Shown: one piece after another, positions 34,313-43,933 of the stretch
Position numbering within the stretch: the first letter of the stretch is position 1
Layout: the number at the start of each line of letters is the position of its first letter
The notes under the pieces: generated by a model
Databases searched by the model: none
Seen by the model: only the letters and a program-made list of their open reading frames with translations
Told to the model about the DNA's origin: nothing
From: Spirochaetia bacterium UBA5763
GTDB taxonomy: Bacteria; Spirochaetota; UBA4802; UBA5550
Reading direction: 5' to 3'
NCBI GenBank assembly: GCA_002418835.1
Contig: DIEX01000026.1
Location: 99,039 to 163,038, forward strand
Length of the DNA stretch: 64,000 nucleotides
Position numbers and translations under genes: made by a program

Positions 34313-37300
34313 CTACATATGAACAATAAACACAGGTACAAGACCTATTCCGTCACTGAGAGAATCAAGAGCCTTCCCTATTACAGTGCCGACTTTTTCA
34401 AACGAATCAATTTTCCCTTTCATACCGCATCCGGGAGTATCTGACGCAACAATCAGATCGCCGGGTTTAACAGGATTATTCCTCGCATCAATTCTGCAGA
34501 GAGCTTTACCTGAAAGAGAAACGGGATAGAGTCTCTCCTCTTTTCCTGAATTATTTATAGCAAGATAGGGGTTTCCTGAAACAATTCCTATAACGGATCT
34601 GTTATATCTCTTTTTTGATCTGGATAAAACTGAATTTCCATTTTCACTCACAACAAGAAGGTCTCCAGGTGTTACAAACTCCGCCTCATCAACTTCAAAT
34701 AGTTCAACTATCCCTCCGGGGAATTCCTGATTTTTCCCGTCACCGTTAAGATTAACCCTGCCGTGAAAATCAGAACTGCCCATTGCCAATATAGCCTTCC
34801 CCTCACCCTGAAGATTCATGGTGCTGTCGAACCTGTTCATAGTCGGGCCATAACCGTCAGCGATGAGCGAAAAATCATGCTCACTGCTGAACACCCCCCC
34901 TGCGCCGAATCTGGATGCTCCGGCAACACCGGCTCCTGTTCCGGAATCCCCGGTTGCCTGTCCACGTACACCAACATGCCTGCTGTGGCCCATAACTCCA
35001 TAAGCATTAATCTTCTCTTTCGCGTTAGCACCGGCAATACCTGTTATACCAATGGCAAATGTCTTCTCTGATGTATTGTTCGCATAAACAACAGCGGAAC
35101 CGTCAGATGGCGGAGTCACATCGCTGAAAGGTTCATTCTTCTCCGCTCTGATTGCAACTGTTCCTGTATGACTGTTATGGTCATGCTTAACCGGAGCGTA
35201 ATCATGAGTATGAGGGAGAGGATCCCTGTTGTCACTGAGCCTTACATCGTCCGCCTGTACAACAGCACCGGTTGTGCTCTCTCCGTTTCCGGCAAGCTTT
35301 ACAATGCCCGAAGCTGACTCAGTTGCAGCTTTAAGCCTTCTGTCATTACCCTGCACAACAACTTCAGGAGCGTCCTCGCCATTTTCAGCAAGTTCGACTA
35401 TTCCTCTGCTCACTGTGGTTGCAGGTTTAAGCCTTTTGTCATTACCCTGCACAGCCACACCATCTTTATCCTCTCCATTATCCGCAAGTTCAACTATACC
35501 TTTAGCTGAAGTTGTTGCATCACGAAGTCTTCTGTCATTACCCTGCACAGCTGTAAGAGCGTCTTTACCTCCGTCAGAGGCGAATTTCATTATTCCATAA
35601 GCAGTTTCTGAGGCCTCTTTCAGCCTTCTATCACTGCCCTGCACAGCAACTCCGTCTCTCTCTTCCCCATCCTCAGCAAGTTCTACTATACCCTTAGCAG
35701 ATGTTGTTGCATCGCGAAGCCTTTTATCATTCCCCTGTACTGAAGTGCAGGCCTCTGTGCCTCCATCCGGAGCGAACTTAACTATACCTGTACTGATAGT
35801 TGTGGCCGGTTTCAGTCTCTTATCATTACCCTGTACTGCAACACCATCTTTATCTTCACCGTCTTCAGCAAGCTCAACTATACCTTTTGCAGATGTTGTA
35901 GCATCTTTTAATCTCCGGTCACTTCCCTGGACAACAACCCCCGGAGCAGTTTCACCATCCTCTGCAAGTTCAACTATACCCTTTGCTGATGTAGTGGAAT
36001 CCTTTAGACGGCTGTCGCTCCCCTGAACTGCAACTCCATCCCTCTCCTCACCATCTTCCGCAAGTTCAACTATACCTTTAACTGATGTGGTGGCATCCTT
36101 CAACCTTCTGTCATTTCCCTGAACCGCAACACCTGAGCTGTCCTCACCATCCTCTGCAAGTTCAACTATCCCCTTACTCACAGTTGTTGCGTCCTTCAAC
36201 CTCCTGTCAGTGGAGATTACAACTGATCCCTCAACAACCGCTCCATCACCCGCGAGCTGTACTATGCCCTTAGAATATGTTGTAGCATCTTTAATTCTCC
36301 TGTCATTACCCTGCACAACTGTTCCCTGGTTTGCTCCGCCGTCTTCAGCCAGAATTGTTATACCTGGAGAGGTTGTTGTAGCTTTCTGCAGCCTTGAATC
36401 ATTACCGGAAACAACTGAATGTTCCCTGTATTCACCGTCTGAGCAGAGCCTCACTATACCGAAATTGTCCTCTGTCGCATGCTGGAGTCTGGAATCGCTG
36501 GCCTGCACTGCTGCATTAGGAGTTGTTTCCCTGTCGTAAGCCAATTTCACAATACCTGGCTTCATTTCTGACGCAGGCTGAATCCTGCTGTCGTTAGCCT
36601 GAACCGCAATGCCCGGCCTTGACTCACTGTCATTTGCAAGCTGCACAATACCCTTGAAAACAGTGCTTGCATCCCTTAATCTTGCGTCAGTGGACTGAAC
36701 AACTCTTCCCGGCTCACTCTCACCGTCGCGGGCAAGTCGTACCATCCCCGCATGGAAAACAGATGCATGGGGAGCAATATCCCCTACATTATGTGTATGC
36801 AGATGGTTTACCGGAGCTGCTGATACCCCTAACTCCGCAACTCTGACTCCGTATTTTCCGGTAAGAAACTTCTTAGCCGGAGCTTCAAACCTGACAAAAC
36901 GCGCGGGCCTTACATCTGTTAGCCAGCCATATCTTTTATTCGGCTCCGCCTCAAAACCGTTCTCATGTATTAATGTAATCCATATTTCATTATCAACTGA
37001 TGTCTCTATGTGAAAAGTATCAGGAAATCCGTCTATCGAAGATGTCAGCATAATCCTGTTAAGACAGCAGACTTTCCCCAGGTCAATGCAGACATTCTCC
37101 ATTTTTCCTGCTGCTGCCTGCTCTGTTTCCCAGTAACTGCCGCCCTCTATTAGAAGATTCTCCGGACCGTTACCAGATGTGTAGCTGCTTGATTTTATCT
37201 CCTCTACACCGAAAATGCCGGCTTCAACCCTCCCTATCTCGGAATAGTAGTTTGAGCCAAGTACTGCCGGATCTGTAATCAGAATCTTGAGGTACCTTAC

Positions 37301-37648
37301 AACAGTAAGAGGGAGATGAACTTCGTGCACATTTGAATCGAGGGATGTATTTGTTTCAGAGTAGAGAATACTCCATATTTCGGTATCATTGCTCCCCTCT
37401 AGTCTGAATCCGCTGGGGAACGCAGAAGCACCGTTCCCTGATGCTGTAATTTTTATATAATCAATTGCTGATTCCTTTTCAAAATCAATTACAACGAATT
37501 CCTTTATTCCGGCGCTTCTTTTTTTAGTACACCAGAATCCTTCTCCGGAGAGTATATTCTCAGCTGAAGTAGAATCGCTTTCACAGCTTGAACTGCTGTG
37601 AATTTTCCCTTTATAAAATTTTTTCTGGCATATATTAATAAATTCCAT
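34313..37648 (-). CDS. Large discoidin/tail-fibre-repeat protein
   Basis: A 1,111-residue protein without a signal peptide. Residues about 20-145 and 150-275 are two F5/8 type C (discoidin)-like beta domains (EFVVIDFEKESAIDYIKI; VCIDLGKVCCLNRIML). Residues about 295-806 hold sixteen 32-residue repeats of the form A-T-T-S-A-K-G-I-V-E-L-A-E-D-G, which match phage tail-fibre repeats. From about 815 (PHTHDYAPVKHDHNSHTG) a collar leads into a C-terminal domain with YGVMGHSRHVGVRGQA and two similar PGDLLVV/PGDLIVA segments, as in fibre proteins that trimerise. No head, tail or packaging genes are nearby, so it is not part of an intact prophage. It could be a carbohydrate-binding fibre of a contractile particle or a domesticated surface protein. 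Confidence 0.75.
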   Translation of the reverse strand: MEFINICQKKFYKGKIHSSSSCESDSTSAENILSGEGFWCTKKRSAGIKEFVVIDFEKESAIDYIKITASGNGASAFPSGFRLEGSNDTEIWSILYSETNTSLDSNVHEVHLPLTVVRYLKILITDPAVLGSNYYSEIGRVEAGIFGVEEIKSSSYTSGNGPENLLIEGGSYWETEQAAAGKMENVCIDLGKVCCLNRIMLTSSIDGFPDTFHIETSVDNEIWITLIHENGFEAEPNKRYGWLTDVRPARFVRFEAPAKKFLTGKYGVRVAELGVSAAPVNHLHTHNVGDIAPHASVFHAGMVRLARDGESEPGRVVQSTDARLRDASTVFKGIVQLANDSESRPGIAVQANDSRIQPASEMKPGIVKLAYDRETTPNAAVQASDSRLQHATEDNFGIVRLCSDGEYREHSVVSGNDSRLQKATTTSPGITILAEDGGANQGTVVQGNDRRIKDATTYSKGIVQLAGDGAVVEGSVVISTDRRLKDATTVSKGIVELAEDGEDSSGVAVQGNDRRLKDATTSVKGIVELAEDGEERDGVAVQGSDSRLKDSTTSAKGIVELAEDGETAPGVVVQGSDRRLKDATTSAKGIVELAEDGEDKDGVAVQGNDKRLKPATTISTGIVKFAPDGGTEACTSVQGNDKRLRDATTSAKGIVELAEDGEERDGVAVQGSDRRLKEASETAYGIMKFASDGGKDALTAVQGNDRRLRDATTSAKGIVELADNGEDKDGVAVQGNDKRLKPATTVSRGIVELAENGEDAPEVVVQGNDRRLKAATESASGIVKLAGNGESTTGAVVQADDVRLSDNRDPLPHTHDYAPVKHDHNSHTGTVAIRAEKNEPFSDVTPPSDGSAVVYANNTSEKTFAIGITGIAGANAKEKINAYGVMGHSRHVGVRGQATGDSGTGAGVAGASRFGAGGVFSSEHDFSLIADGYGPTMNRFDSTMNLQGEGKAILAMGSSDFHGRVNLNGDGKNQEFPGGIVELFEVDEAEFVTPGDLLVVSENGNSVLSRSKKRYNRSVIGIVSGNPYLAINNSGKEERLYPVSLSGKALCRIDARNNPVKPGDLIVASDTPGCGMKGKIDSFEKVGTVIGKALDSLSDGIGLVPVFIVHM
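35231..36766 (-). repeat. Sixteen coding tandem repeats of 96 bp
   Basis: Within the fibre gene, 32-codon units repeat sixteen times. Conserved positions are K-G-I-V near the start, the L-A-x-D/N-G core, and V-V-Q-G-N-D-x-R-L-K-D at the end. Units 7-15 are much more alike than the outer ones, a sign of recent expansion by recombination. The consensus is that of tail-fibre repeats. Confidence 0.85.
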
Positions 37649-37708
37649 TGTCTCTCCGGTATGAATTTAGTTTTATTTTTAACTATGATGTTTTTATGAT
37701 TAGTTGAC

Positions 37709-37829
37709 TGTCATTTCGAAGAAGCGAACGCGACTGAGACGACCTTCGAAATAGCTGAAAGCTAATCTGTCCATTCCACTGAATTTCTGCGATTTCTCAC
37801 CCGAAAAACTGAAGAGGGTTCAAAATGAC
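37709..37829. repeat. Dispersed palindromic element, copy 2
   Basis: It starts tgtcatttcgaagaagcg, continues cgactgaga, and ends gttcaaaatgac. The same ends occur inverted at 13645-13751, while the centre differs. It lies in the 285-base gap upstream of the fibre gene, which otherwise shows no coding signal. Confidence 0.6.
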
Positions 37830-37933
37830 CTGATAGACATTAATCAATCAGGCCAAACTTCCAAATCCAGAAGATTAACTAAAAATTTTTCAATTGTGTC
37901 AATTATAAAAAGAGGGGAAACAGCGGCTCTTGA

Positions 37934-38317
37934 TCAGCTTTTATAAAAACTCAGCACCAGAATAATTCCTGCTGCCATCCTCATAATGGCATCTAACCTT
38001 ACAATTTTTTTCAGGCTACTCTCCTGAAATGTATCTGATGAAAAACTGAATGCTTCACGGATCTTCTCAGGATAAATAAGAATCACCGGTCCCGTGAAAA
38101 CTACAACCAGTCCTATAAAAAAAATAATAGAGGAAAGATACCCGTTATAAATTGTAAGGGGAAATCCGATAACAATAAGCGCTGCTCCATGAACAGGGAA
38201 AAACCTGCAGGAAACCCATACTTTCCATGTAAGAAATGATTTGTGAGGCATAATAATTTCAACCAAAGCTATAATAAGCTGAATAATTCCGAAAAAAAGA
38301 ACAAAATAATTAATCAT
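37934..38317 (-). CDS. Small four-helix membrane protein
   Basis: A 127-residue protein with hydrophobic segments at about residues 2-20, 42-58, 63-82 and 108-124. No catalytic or binding motifs are seen. Its start overlaps the last eight bases of the alpha/beta-hydrolase gene, so the two are translationally coupled. Unknown family. Confidence 0.6.
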   Translation of the reverse strand: MINYFVLFFGIIQLIIALVEIIMPHKSFLTWKVWVSCRFFPVHGAALIVIGFPLTIYNGYLSSIIFFIGLVVVFTGPVILIYPEKIREAFSFSSDTFQESSLKKIVRLDAIMRMAAGIILVLSFYKS

Positions 38318-39065
38318 TAAATCTCCTGAGCCACTCTGATATCTTCTGCATCATAAATTCTATATCCGATTCCCTTGTAAGATTATGATCACCGTCAGAA
38401 ATTACAAAAGGCAGCACATCAGATTTAATATTTTCCAAAAAAAGCTCATGATTGCTGAATTTTACAACCTCATCCATACCACCATGAAAGAGAATCACCG
38501 GAGAATTTATTTTTCTTACGGCATCAGCCATATCAATACTTCTAATCTCCCTGAAAAAGGAATTTTTAAGCTTTATCCCCTGCACAGAGGTGTATCCGTG
38601 AAGTTCAAGCAGATCAACCTTTTCCGGAGTCATATCAGGAATAATCCCCAGCAGATCCAGAGGCGTTGCAATAAGAATAAGTGATTCGAATTTATCATCA
38701 AATTCCGCTGCAGCAAGGAGTGAAACAGCGGCACCCATACTTGAGCCCATAAGATGAAGCCTGGTTATCCCCCTATCTCTGAATATTTTTATCGCAGAAA
38801 TAAGATCATTAACCTCCTCCAGCACTGAAATATCCGCTATATTACCAGGGGACTCACCGGCGAATGTAAAATCAAAGGTCATCAGTGTATAGCCGCAGTT
38901 TACAATCCCATCAGCCATCTTTTTAATCTTATAGCCGTCCTTACTTGAATAAAGACCGTGGCTGAAAATCACACCCTTTTCAGAGGGGAGGTCCGGAGAG
39001 TATATCCGTGCGGAAAGATCAAGCCCGGGCAGGTTCCGGAAAGTGAAGTTTTCAATTTTCATCAT
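38310..39065 (-). CDS. Alpha/beta hydrolase (serine hydrolase/esterase-like)
   Basis: A 251-residue hydrolase fold: oxyanion region FSHGLYSSKDGY, nucleophile elbow GSSMGAAVS (Ser about 109), acid in FHGGMDEVV, and His in SDGDHNL near residue 229. The family (dienelactone-hydrolase/acyl-peptidase-like) covers esterases and lipases of wide range, so the substrate is open. It heads a two-gene unit with the membrane protein downstream. The exported protein gene upstream on the same strand ends six bases before its start and may be part of the operon. Confidence 0.8.
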   Translation of the reverse strand: MMKIENFTFRNLPGLDLSARIYSPDLPSEKGVIFSHGLYSSKDGYKIKKMADGIVNCGYTLMTFDFTFAGESPGNIADISVLEEVNDLISAIKIFRDRGITRLHLMGSSMGAAVSLLAAAEFDDKFESLILIATPLDLLGIIPDMTPEKVDLLELHGYTSVQGIKLKNSFFREIRSIDMADAVRKINSPVILFHGGMDEVVKFSNHELFLENIKSDVLPFVISDGDHNLTRESDIEFMMQKISEWLRRFND

Positions 39066-39071
39066 CTCCTC

Positions 39072-39551
39072 TCATCTGGCAAGCCTGATCAGGGGCTCAA
39101 AATATCCGCCTGAATCATTCCCGTCAATTGAGATTGTTGCAGGACGTATCTCCAGAAACCTTTTGCCGTTATCATTAACAATTCTTGACTGAAAGAGAAA
39201 ATATGAAGACTTGGCTTTTTTAAAACCTCCTGAAGTATTCAGGCCTTTAATCTTCTCCTCCCTTTTCATCTCTGAAATATTTATTCTCAGTATATTTTTT
39301 TCTTCAATAGTATAAACACCCTTAAAAATAATTGATGCCGTGCTGAGATAAAGAATAACAACCGCTTTATAACTCTTCCCCAGTTTAAAACTGTACCCGT
39401 AATTATTATCATACATAAGCTCCCAGTTTCCGCTTATGTTTTTAAAATCTATCTGTTCCACAGTTTCAGACTTCAAATTTCCATGAAAAAAGACTATTAT
39501 CATAAAAAATGAAAAAATGAGTGTCTTAGCTCTTTTTCCCGCAAATTTCAT
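39072..39551 (-). CDS. Exported small beta-rich protein, unknown function
   Basis: The start at 39551 is preceded by AGGA and gives a signal peptide (KRAKTLIFSFFMIIVFFHGNLKS). The frame extends 19 codons upstream without support. The mature part (about 130 residues) begins with SGNWELMYDNNYGYSFKLG and reads as a lipocalin-like beta barrel, with a final EPLIRL. The hydrolase gene follows after six bases. No family is named with confidence. Confidence 0.55.
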   Translation of the reverse strand: MKFAGKRAKTLIFSFFMIIVFFHGNLKSETVEQIDFKNISGNWELMYDNNYGYSFKLGKSYKAVVILYLSTASIIFKGVYTIEEKNILRINISEMKREEKIKGLNTSGGFKKAKSSYFLFQSRIVNDNGKRFLEIRPATISIDGNDSGGYFEPLIRLAR

Positions 39552-39668
39552 ATTATTTCCTGTAACTTTAATATTATTCATTAAACATACAATTCCGTGA
39601 AGTGTCAATCAGCATTTAATGTAATTGACAAATATACTGTCATTCAATCTGAATGGTGGAGGTAACCT

Positions 39669-40017
39669 GGGGACGATTTGGTTTCGACTGCAACAGTGGT
39701 CCTGGAGTTGCATGCCGAGTGCGCTGTCATCTCGTAAATAATGGCAGAATAAACATAATCGCAAACGAAAATTACGCTTTAGCAGCTTAATACCTGCTAT
39801 GTCTTTAAGCATATTTCGCCTCTGGGTGGCTTAAAGGCATCAATTACAGAGGATAGCCTGATACAACGCTCCCGGGTTGATGGCGAAACTAAAGGGGGAC
39901 AGGCCAACGGCACAGTTCTTCATCCTGGACTGGCGGCTTAAATTAAAAGATGAAGATAAGCATGTAGACGCTTCAGGGGTATTTTGTAGGACGCGGGTTC
40001 GACTCCCGCCGTCTCCA
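39669..40017 (+). ncRNA. ssrA: tmRNA
   Basis: The 5' end ggggacgatttggtttcgactg and the 3' end gacgcgggttcgactcccgccgtctcca (key parts: ggttcgactcc T-arm and encoded CCA at 40015-40017) pair to make the tRNA-Ala-like half. The reading frame resumes at gca (39761) and encodes ANENYALAA before taa at 39788-39790, the degradation tag added to proteins on stalled ribosomes. Its length of 349 bases is normal. The gene smpB is not in view. Confidence 0.97.
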
Positions 40018-40023
40018 ATAAGG

Positions 40024-40818
40024 TCAGCCGAGGATTTTAATAATCTCCCTGCCGTAATCGTTCAGCATAATATGTACAACTTCCGAATTGCTGCTTGTGT
40101 TATAATCAATAATTCCGAAATGCCTCAGCCATGTGATGAGATAGAAATCAAGAAATGATATCATGAAGAAATCGTTAGCTTCAGCGATCTCTGTCATTTC
40201 AAAAAAATCATTGGAGAGATCCTCAACGCTTACCTTTGTGTAAAACTCTTCAAGGAAACCGGTAAAAACTTCACGGTTTGCAAAAAGTTTCGCCGCAGCT
40301 TCCGGTGATGATGGAAATATCTCAGCCCAGTCAGTTTCATTCCAGAAAGATTTAAGAAGTTTAAAATAAAGTCTATCTCTGGATAGACCTGCATCAGACA
40401 AAGATGCTTTTCTCTTCTCTATCTTAACAAGTCCACAGCTTTTCATTATGTTCATCATCTGCTTGAGATAGATAACAGTGAGATCCTCGTCTCTCTGAAC
40501 ATCATCCGGTTCAATTGATAAAGCAAGCTCTGAATAAAACCTGTTACCAAAGCTTCCATCCTTATCCGTTGTAACATCGCCGGAAAGAATTCTCTCTTTA
40601 ATCGCATCAGCGAGCTTTAATGCATAGCAGTCTTTAATATTCATCTGATGAATTGTATCATCTCCTTCGAGTGATGAATAAAACCTGTTTATTGTTTCAA
40701 AGCGGCCCGAAAGACCTGTTTTTCTGACAACTCCACCCTTTTGATCTGCACCTTTAAAAAAAAAGGGATTAATGCCGTAATTAATTTTTTCTGCTATGGT
40801 TTTTTTAGAAGAAGCCAT
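40024..40818 (-). CDS. Conserved-looking hypothetical protein
   Basis: A 264-residue soluble, helix-rich protein with no signal peptide or membrane segment. It ends in HIMLNDYGREIIKILG only six bases from the tmRNA 3' end, convergent with it. An internal stretch (LKQMMNIMKSCGLVKIEKRKASLSDAG) looks like a winged-helix wing, as in DNA-binding domains, but the rest matches nothing I know. Codon use fits the neighbouring genes. Confidence 0.6.
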   Translation of the reverse strand: MASSKKTIAEKINYGINPFFFKGADQKGGVVRKTGLSGRFETINRFYSSLEGDDTIHQMNIKDCYALKLADAIKERILSGDVTTDKDGSFGNRFYSELALSIEPDDVQRDEDLTVIYLKQMMNIMKSCGLVKIEKRKASLSDAGLSRDRLYFKLLKSFWNETDWAEIFPSSPEAAAKLFANREVFTGFLEEFYTKVSVEDLSNDFFEMTEIAEANDFFMISFLDFYLITWLRHFGIIDYNTSSNSEVVHIMLNDYGREIIKILG

Positions 40819-40922
40819 TCTCTTTTATCTGCAATAGTTTTATTAACCGGATGAATATTACCGGATTGATCTGAAAGTAAACATTAATACAAAGGTAAGA
40901 ACTGTTGGTAATTTCTGGGATA

Positions 40923-40967
40923 CTAACCCCGAAATTAATTTAAAGTCAATTAATTTTTCGGGGTTAG
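40923..40967. terminator. Large hairpin near the end of the 40976 gene
   Basis: ctaaccccgaaattaatt (40923-40940) pairs with aattaatttttcggggttag (about 40948-40967). A run of nine T's follows on the plus strand. On the minus strand, where the neighbouring gene (stop at 40976) would need it, the exit side is not T-rich, so orientation and role are unclear. Confidence 0.5.
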
Positions 40968-40975
40968 CTTTTTTT

Positions 40976-41656
40976 TTATGCTGTTGAAAGAATTCCTGCA
41001 AGCTCAGTGCTGATATTCCCCTGAACATTCATACTGATGGACGGATTACCGATGATAAGCCCCGCCGTGGAACTGTTGAGTCTGACATAATCCGTGCTGC
41101 CGTTACTGAATCGTACACCTGTGAACTGTGACGAGATTGAAAAGATCCGTGAATCGATCTCATCAGCAGCGGACCTGAGATCAGCTTCCACTGCTGCAAA
41201 GAGTTCGGGATCAACCCTTTTCCCCTCCTTCAGATCTCCGGCATAGGTAGTGAGCTTCTGAATCCCCGCAGCGAGATTCTCACCGGTGCGGATAGCTGCA
41301 GGAGAACTTCTGTCAACAGGCACAGATACAGTTTCACCCTGCCCTGCAAAAGTCCCCTGAATGCCTGCAATCTCAACATTCAGTTGTTCAATGTCCACTC
41401 TCCCTGTTGTCATAGCCTCAAAAGCTATGGCACGCATGCGTGAAGAGGCATCAATTGCCTTCTGAACAATCTGCCTTGATGACTGAGCAATTACAAGCGC
41501 ATCAGCCATTGCCCTGTCCCGTTGAAGTTTAGCAGCAAATTCCGCCGTGAAACGGCGATCTGATTCGGCGGTTTTATTCCCGCCGGCGGAAGCGCGTGTC
41601 ATAACGCTTCCTGCAGGGCGTGACCCTGCAAAATTAACATCCGTTGTTATTTTCAT
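40976..41656 (-). CDS. Unrecognised helical protein, weakly flagellin-like
   Basis: This 226-residue protein lacks a signal peptide. It has an Ala/Arg/Gln-rich helical middle (ALVIAQSSRQIVQKAIDASSRM, cited in part) and a Ser/Asn/Thr-rich end. Such alternation recalls flagellin or hook-associated proteins, but the typical N- and C-terminal coiled-coil signatures are not evident. GGAGGGGGT lies upstream of the ATG. It stands alone. A structural or surface role is only a guess. Confidence 0.5.
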   Translation of the reverse strand: MKITTDVNFAGSRPAGSVMTRASAGGNKTAESDRRFTAEFAAKLQRDRAMADALVIAQSSRQIVQKAIDASSRMRAIAFEAMTTGRVDIEQLNVEIAGIQGTFAGQGETVSVPVDRSSPAAIRTGENLAAGIQKLTTYAGDLKEGKRVDPELFAAVEADLRSAADEIDSRIFSISSQFTGVRFSNGSTDYVRLNSSTAGLIIGNPSISMNVQGNISTELAGILSTA

Positions 41657-41823
41657 AATACCCCCTCCCTGGTATATGACTTACTATTAATTAGACCTTT
41701 ATAATTAAGGATGTCAAATTATTTTATTAAGCTGAGTGCTTTTATACCCGGAAATTGCTGTTTTTTATTGACCTTTTTGATTATTAATTACCTCATAAGA
41801 CATAAATCAATCAGGATAAAAGA

Positions 41824-42288
41824 ATGAAAGATTTCATAATTACATTTAACGACTATATGAATGCTCAGCACCTGTTTCTCGGATGGAAAAGATGGATTAT
41901 ACAGTTGGCAATAATACCTGTTATACTCTTTATCTTTTTTAACAATGAGATTAATTATTTCTCATCTATTCTAATATCATTCATACTATTACTGTTAGCT
42001 CTGTTTCTTGTGCCGTCACTGAATAGAAAACGCCTGCTTAAGATCTACCGCTCGCAACAGAATCTCAGGTTAAACACTACAGTAAAATTTAATGATGAAT
42101 ATGTTGAATGGATTACAGGCTCAGGATCGGACAGGATAAGGTGGAATGATATATATCAATATAAAACCAGCAAGAGTATAATAATTATACTAAGCTCAAA
42201 AAAAATCATACACCCGGTACCAGTTTCAGCTTTTGAAAATAAAGATGAAATGAACCGGTTCTTAAATCTTCTTACAAAAAACAGGTAA
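41824..42288 (+). CDS. YcxB-like membrane protein
   Basis: The 154-residue protein has two membrane helices (about 26-40 and 46-63) and a C-terminal soluble domain with VKFNDEYVEWITGSGSDRIRWNDIYQY, the pattern of the YcxB family. Function of that family is unknown. The VWA-protein gene begins eight bases after its stop in the same direction, suggesting an operon. Confidence 0.65.
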   Translation: MKDFIITFNDYMNAQHLFLGWKRWIIQLAIIPVILFIFFNNEINYFSSILISFILLLLALFLVPSLNRKRLLKIYRSQQNLRLNTTVKFNDEYVEWITGSGSDRIRWNDIYQYKTSKSIIIILSSKKIIHPVPVSAFENKDEMNRFLNLLTKNR

Positions 42289-42296
42289 CTCTTTTT

Positions 42297-43931
42297 ATGA
42301 AAAGACTAATCTCTTTTGTCATGATTCTTCTTACTGCAACCTGTGCATTCTCCGCTACAATTGCTGTGGTCCCTTACCGGGTTGACCAGCCCCTTGAAAA
42401 AATTACAGGGAGGGATTACTCGAAGCTTATCTCCCTGGGAATTCTTCTCATGAAAAATATAGAAGTCTCCTCACCCGAAGAGGTGGAGATTGCCATGCAG
42501 CAGACAGGAGTTAAGCCTGAAGGAACCATAAGCGGAGAGGATCTTCATACAATAGGCCTTAAATGCCGGGCTGATTATGTTCTCATAGGAACGATTAGAA
42601 AGACACAGGGTGTATACCAGTTTGAAAATATTTTTTTCTCTGTAAAGGGCAATAGTGTTTTATCACGAAACTCGAACAAGGCTCGCGATCTTTACAGCAT
42701 AGTACATCAGGAGATACGCGATACACTTGTAAACTTCAGCGAAAAGAAAGCTTCATCATCAAAAGGAACTGCTGATATTGCCTTCTTAACCGACATGTCA
42801 TACTCAATGTCAACAGAGTGGGCTCAGGTGAGGGAAGCTATATCAGATTTCTCAGCTGCGATGATCAGCAGATATGGAATAGATTCGCGCATATATATTA
42901 TACCCTACTCCGATAAACGCTCTTTCGAAAGCGCCACAGTGCACCATAATTCAATCAAAGAACTGAAAGAGAGACTTAATTCACTAACTCCATCAGGAAC
43001 TGCTGACACAAAAACCTTTCTCTCCGGACTGAATTATGCACTTGGTAATATTAAATGGAGGAGAGAAGCTTTAAAGCACATTATTGTCATCAATAATTCC
43101 AAAACGGATTCACTCTTCCTTGCAGAGAAGTATGCTGCTGACGCCAGGAGGAGAGAGATCAGAATATACACTGTAAGCGGCGGCCGAACAGGTTCTGAAT
43201 TCAGCGACGCGGAGAGACTGGCAGATCTCACAGGGGGATTAAACTTCACCATATCATATCACCAGCGTGTCCATGACAGAAATGGCGGCAAGCATGAAAT
43301 CTACATGCAGAGAGGGAGAGTTTTTCACTCCCTTGCGGATTACCCGGGCTGGAGAGAGGGGATCCTTGCCGCAACAGGCAAAAATCCGAAATATGTCAGG
43401 ACGCCTGTTTCTCTTGATGAAATATACCAGACTAAAATTAATCCCTGGCCGGAAAAACTTATACAAATATTCTCCGAATCAACGGGGATTGAAGTAATGG
43501 AAAAAAATCCGGTACAGAGTAATATAGGGAACATCATTGAATCAATGAGAGGAAATTTTTTCAATATATCACATGAAAGTTTTTCAGGCAAAGCCCTTAT
43601 CTCTGACGGCAGGCTTTCAATGTGGGTCAAGGTGAAAGATCCCGGTGTTATGCGCCGCCTTGAGATGAATTCTGAAAAGGGTTTTTTCATAAAATGCGGA
43701 TTCCATATCAGGACAGCTCCTAATGAAGCTTATGGAGTTGAACTTACACCTGTGGCTGCTGAAATCACCTCTGATTATATCACAGAATTTGTGAAGACGA
43801 ACCTTACTGATATTGTGAAAAACAAAGATTACTATACTTCAAAGGGGATCGGCAAACCCCCCATCTGGTTTGTTGATGTAAAAATAGAGAACACAGAAAG
43901 ATACGACCTTAAGCCGGACGTGCGCGACTGA
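42297..43931 (+). CDS. Exported von Willebrand factor type A-domain protein
   Basis: A signal peptide ending FSAT, then about 140 residues with a curli-assembly/FlgO-like look (ADYVLIGTIRKTQGVYQFE), are followed by a VWA domain at about residues 160-325. The MIDAS metal site DMSYSMS has the DxSxS signature, with Thr in GTADTKTF and Asp/Asn in NNSKTD. VWA domains mediate Mg2+-dependent protein contacts. The remaining 220 residues are unassigned. It is in a unit with the YcxB-like gene. The cobO gene starts two bases after its stop, so transcription may continue into cobalamin metabolism without functional relation. Confidence 0.75.
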   Translation: MKRLISFVMILLTATCAFSATIAVVPYRVDQPLEKITGRDYSKLISLGILLMKNIEVSSPEEVEIAMQQTGVKPEGTISGEDLHTIGLKCRADYVLIGTIRKTQGVYQFENIFFSVKGNSVLSRNSNKARDLYSIVHQEIRDTLVNFSEKKASSSKGTADIAFLTDMSYSMSTEWAQVREAISDFSAAMISRYGIDSRIYIIPYSDKRSFESATVHHNSIKELKERLNSLTPSGTADTKTFLSGLNYALGNIKWRREALKHIIVINNSKTDSLFLAEKYAADARRREIRIYTVSGGRTGSEFSDAERLADLTGGLNFTISYHQRVHDRNGGKHEIYMQRGRVFHSLADYPGWREGILAATGKNPKYVRTPVSLDEIYQTKINPWPEKLIQIFSESTGIEVMEKNPVQSNIGNIIESMRGNFFNISHESFSGKALISDGRLSMWVKVKDPGVMRRLEMNSEKGFFIKCGFHIRTAPNEAYGVELTPVAAEITSDYITEFVKTNLTDIVKNKDYYTSKGIGKPPIWFVDVKIENTERYDLKPDVRD

Positions 43932-43933
43932 TC

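Noticed and set aside
34763..36539. Several plus-strand open frames rich in Ser/Pro/Leu opposite the fibre gene
   Set aside because: They are reverse-strand shadows of the 96-bp coding repeats, with no ribosome-binding sites and mirrored repetition.
34313..37648. Prophage
   Set aside because: Only one fibre-like gene; no integrase, capsid, portal, terminase or lysis genes in the surroundings.
39609..40158. Small open frames across the tmRNA locus
   Set aside because: The sequence is fully explained by tmRNA.
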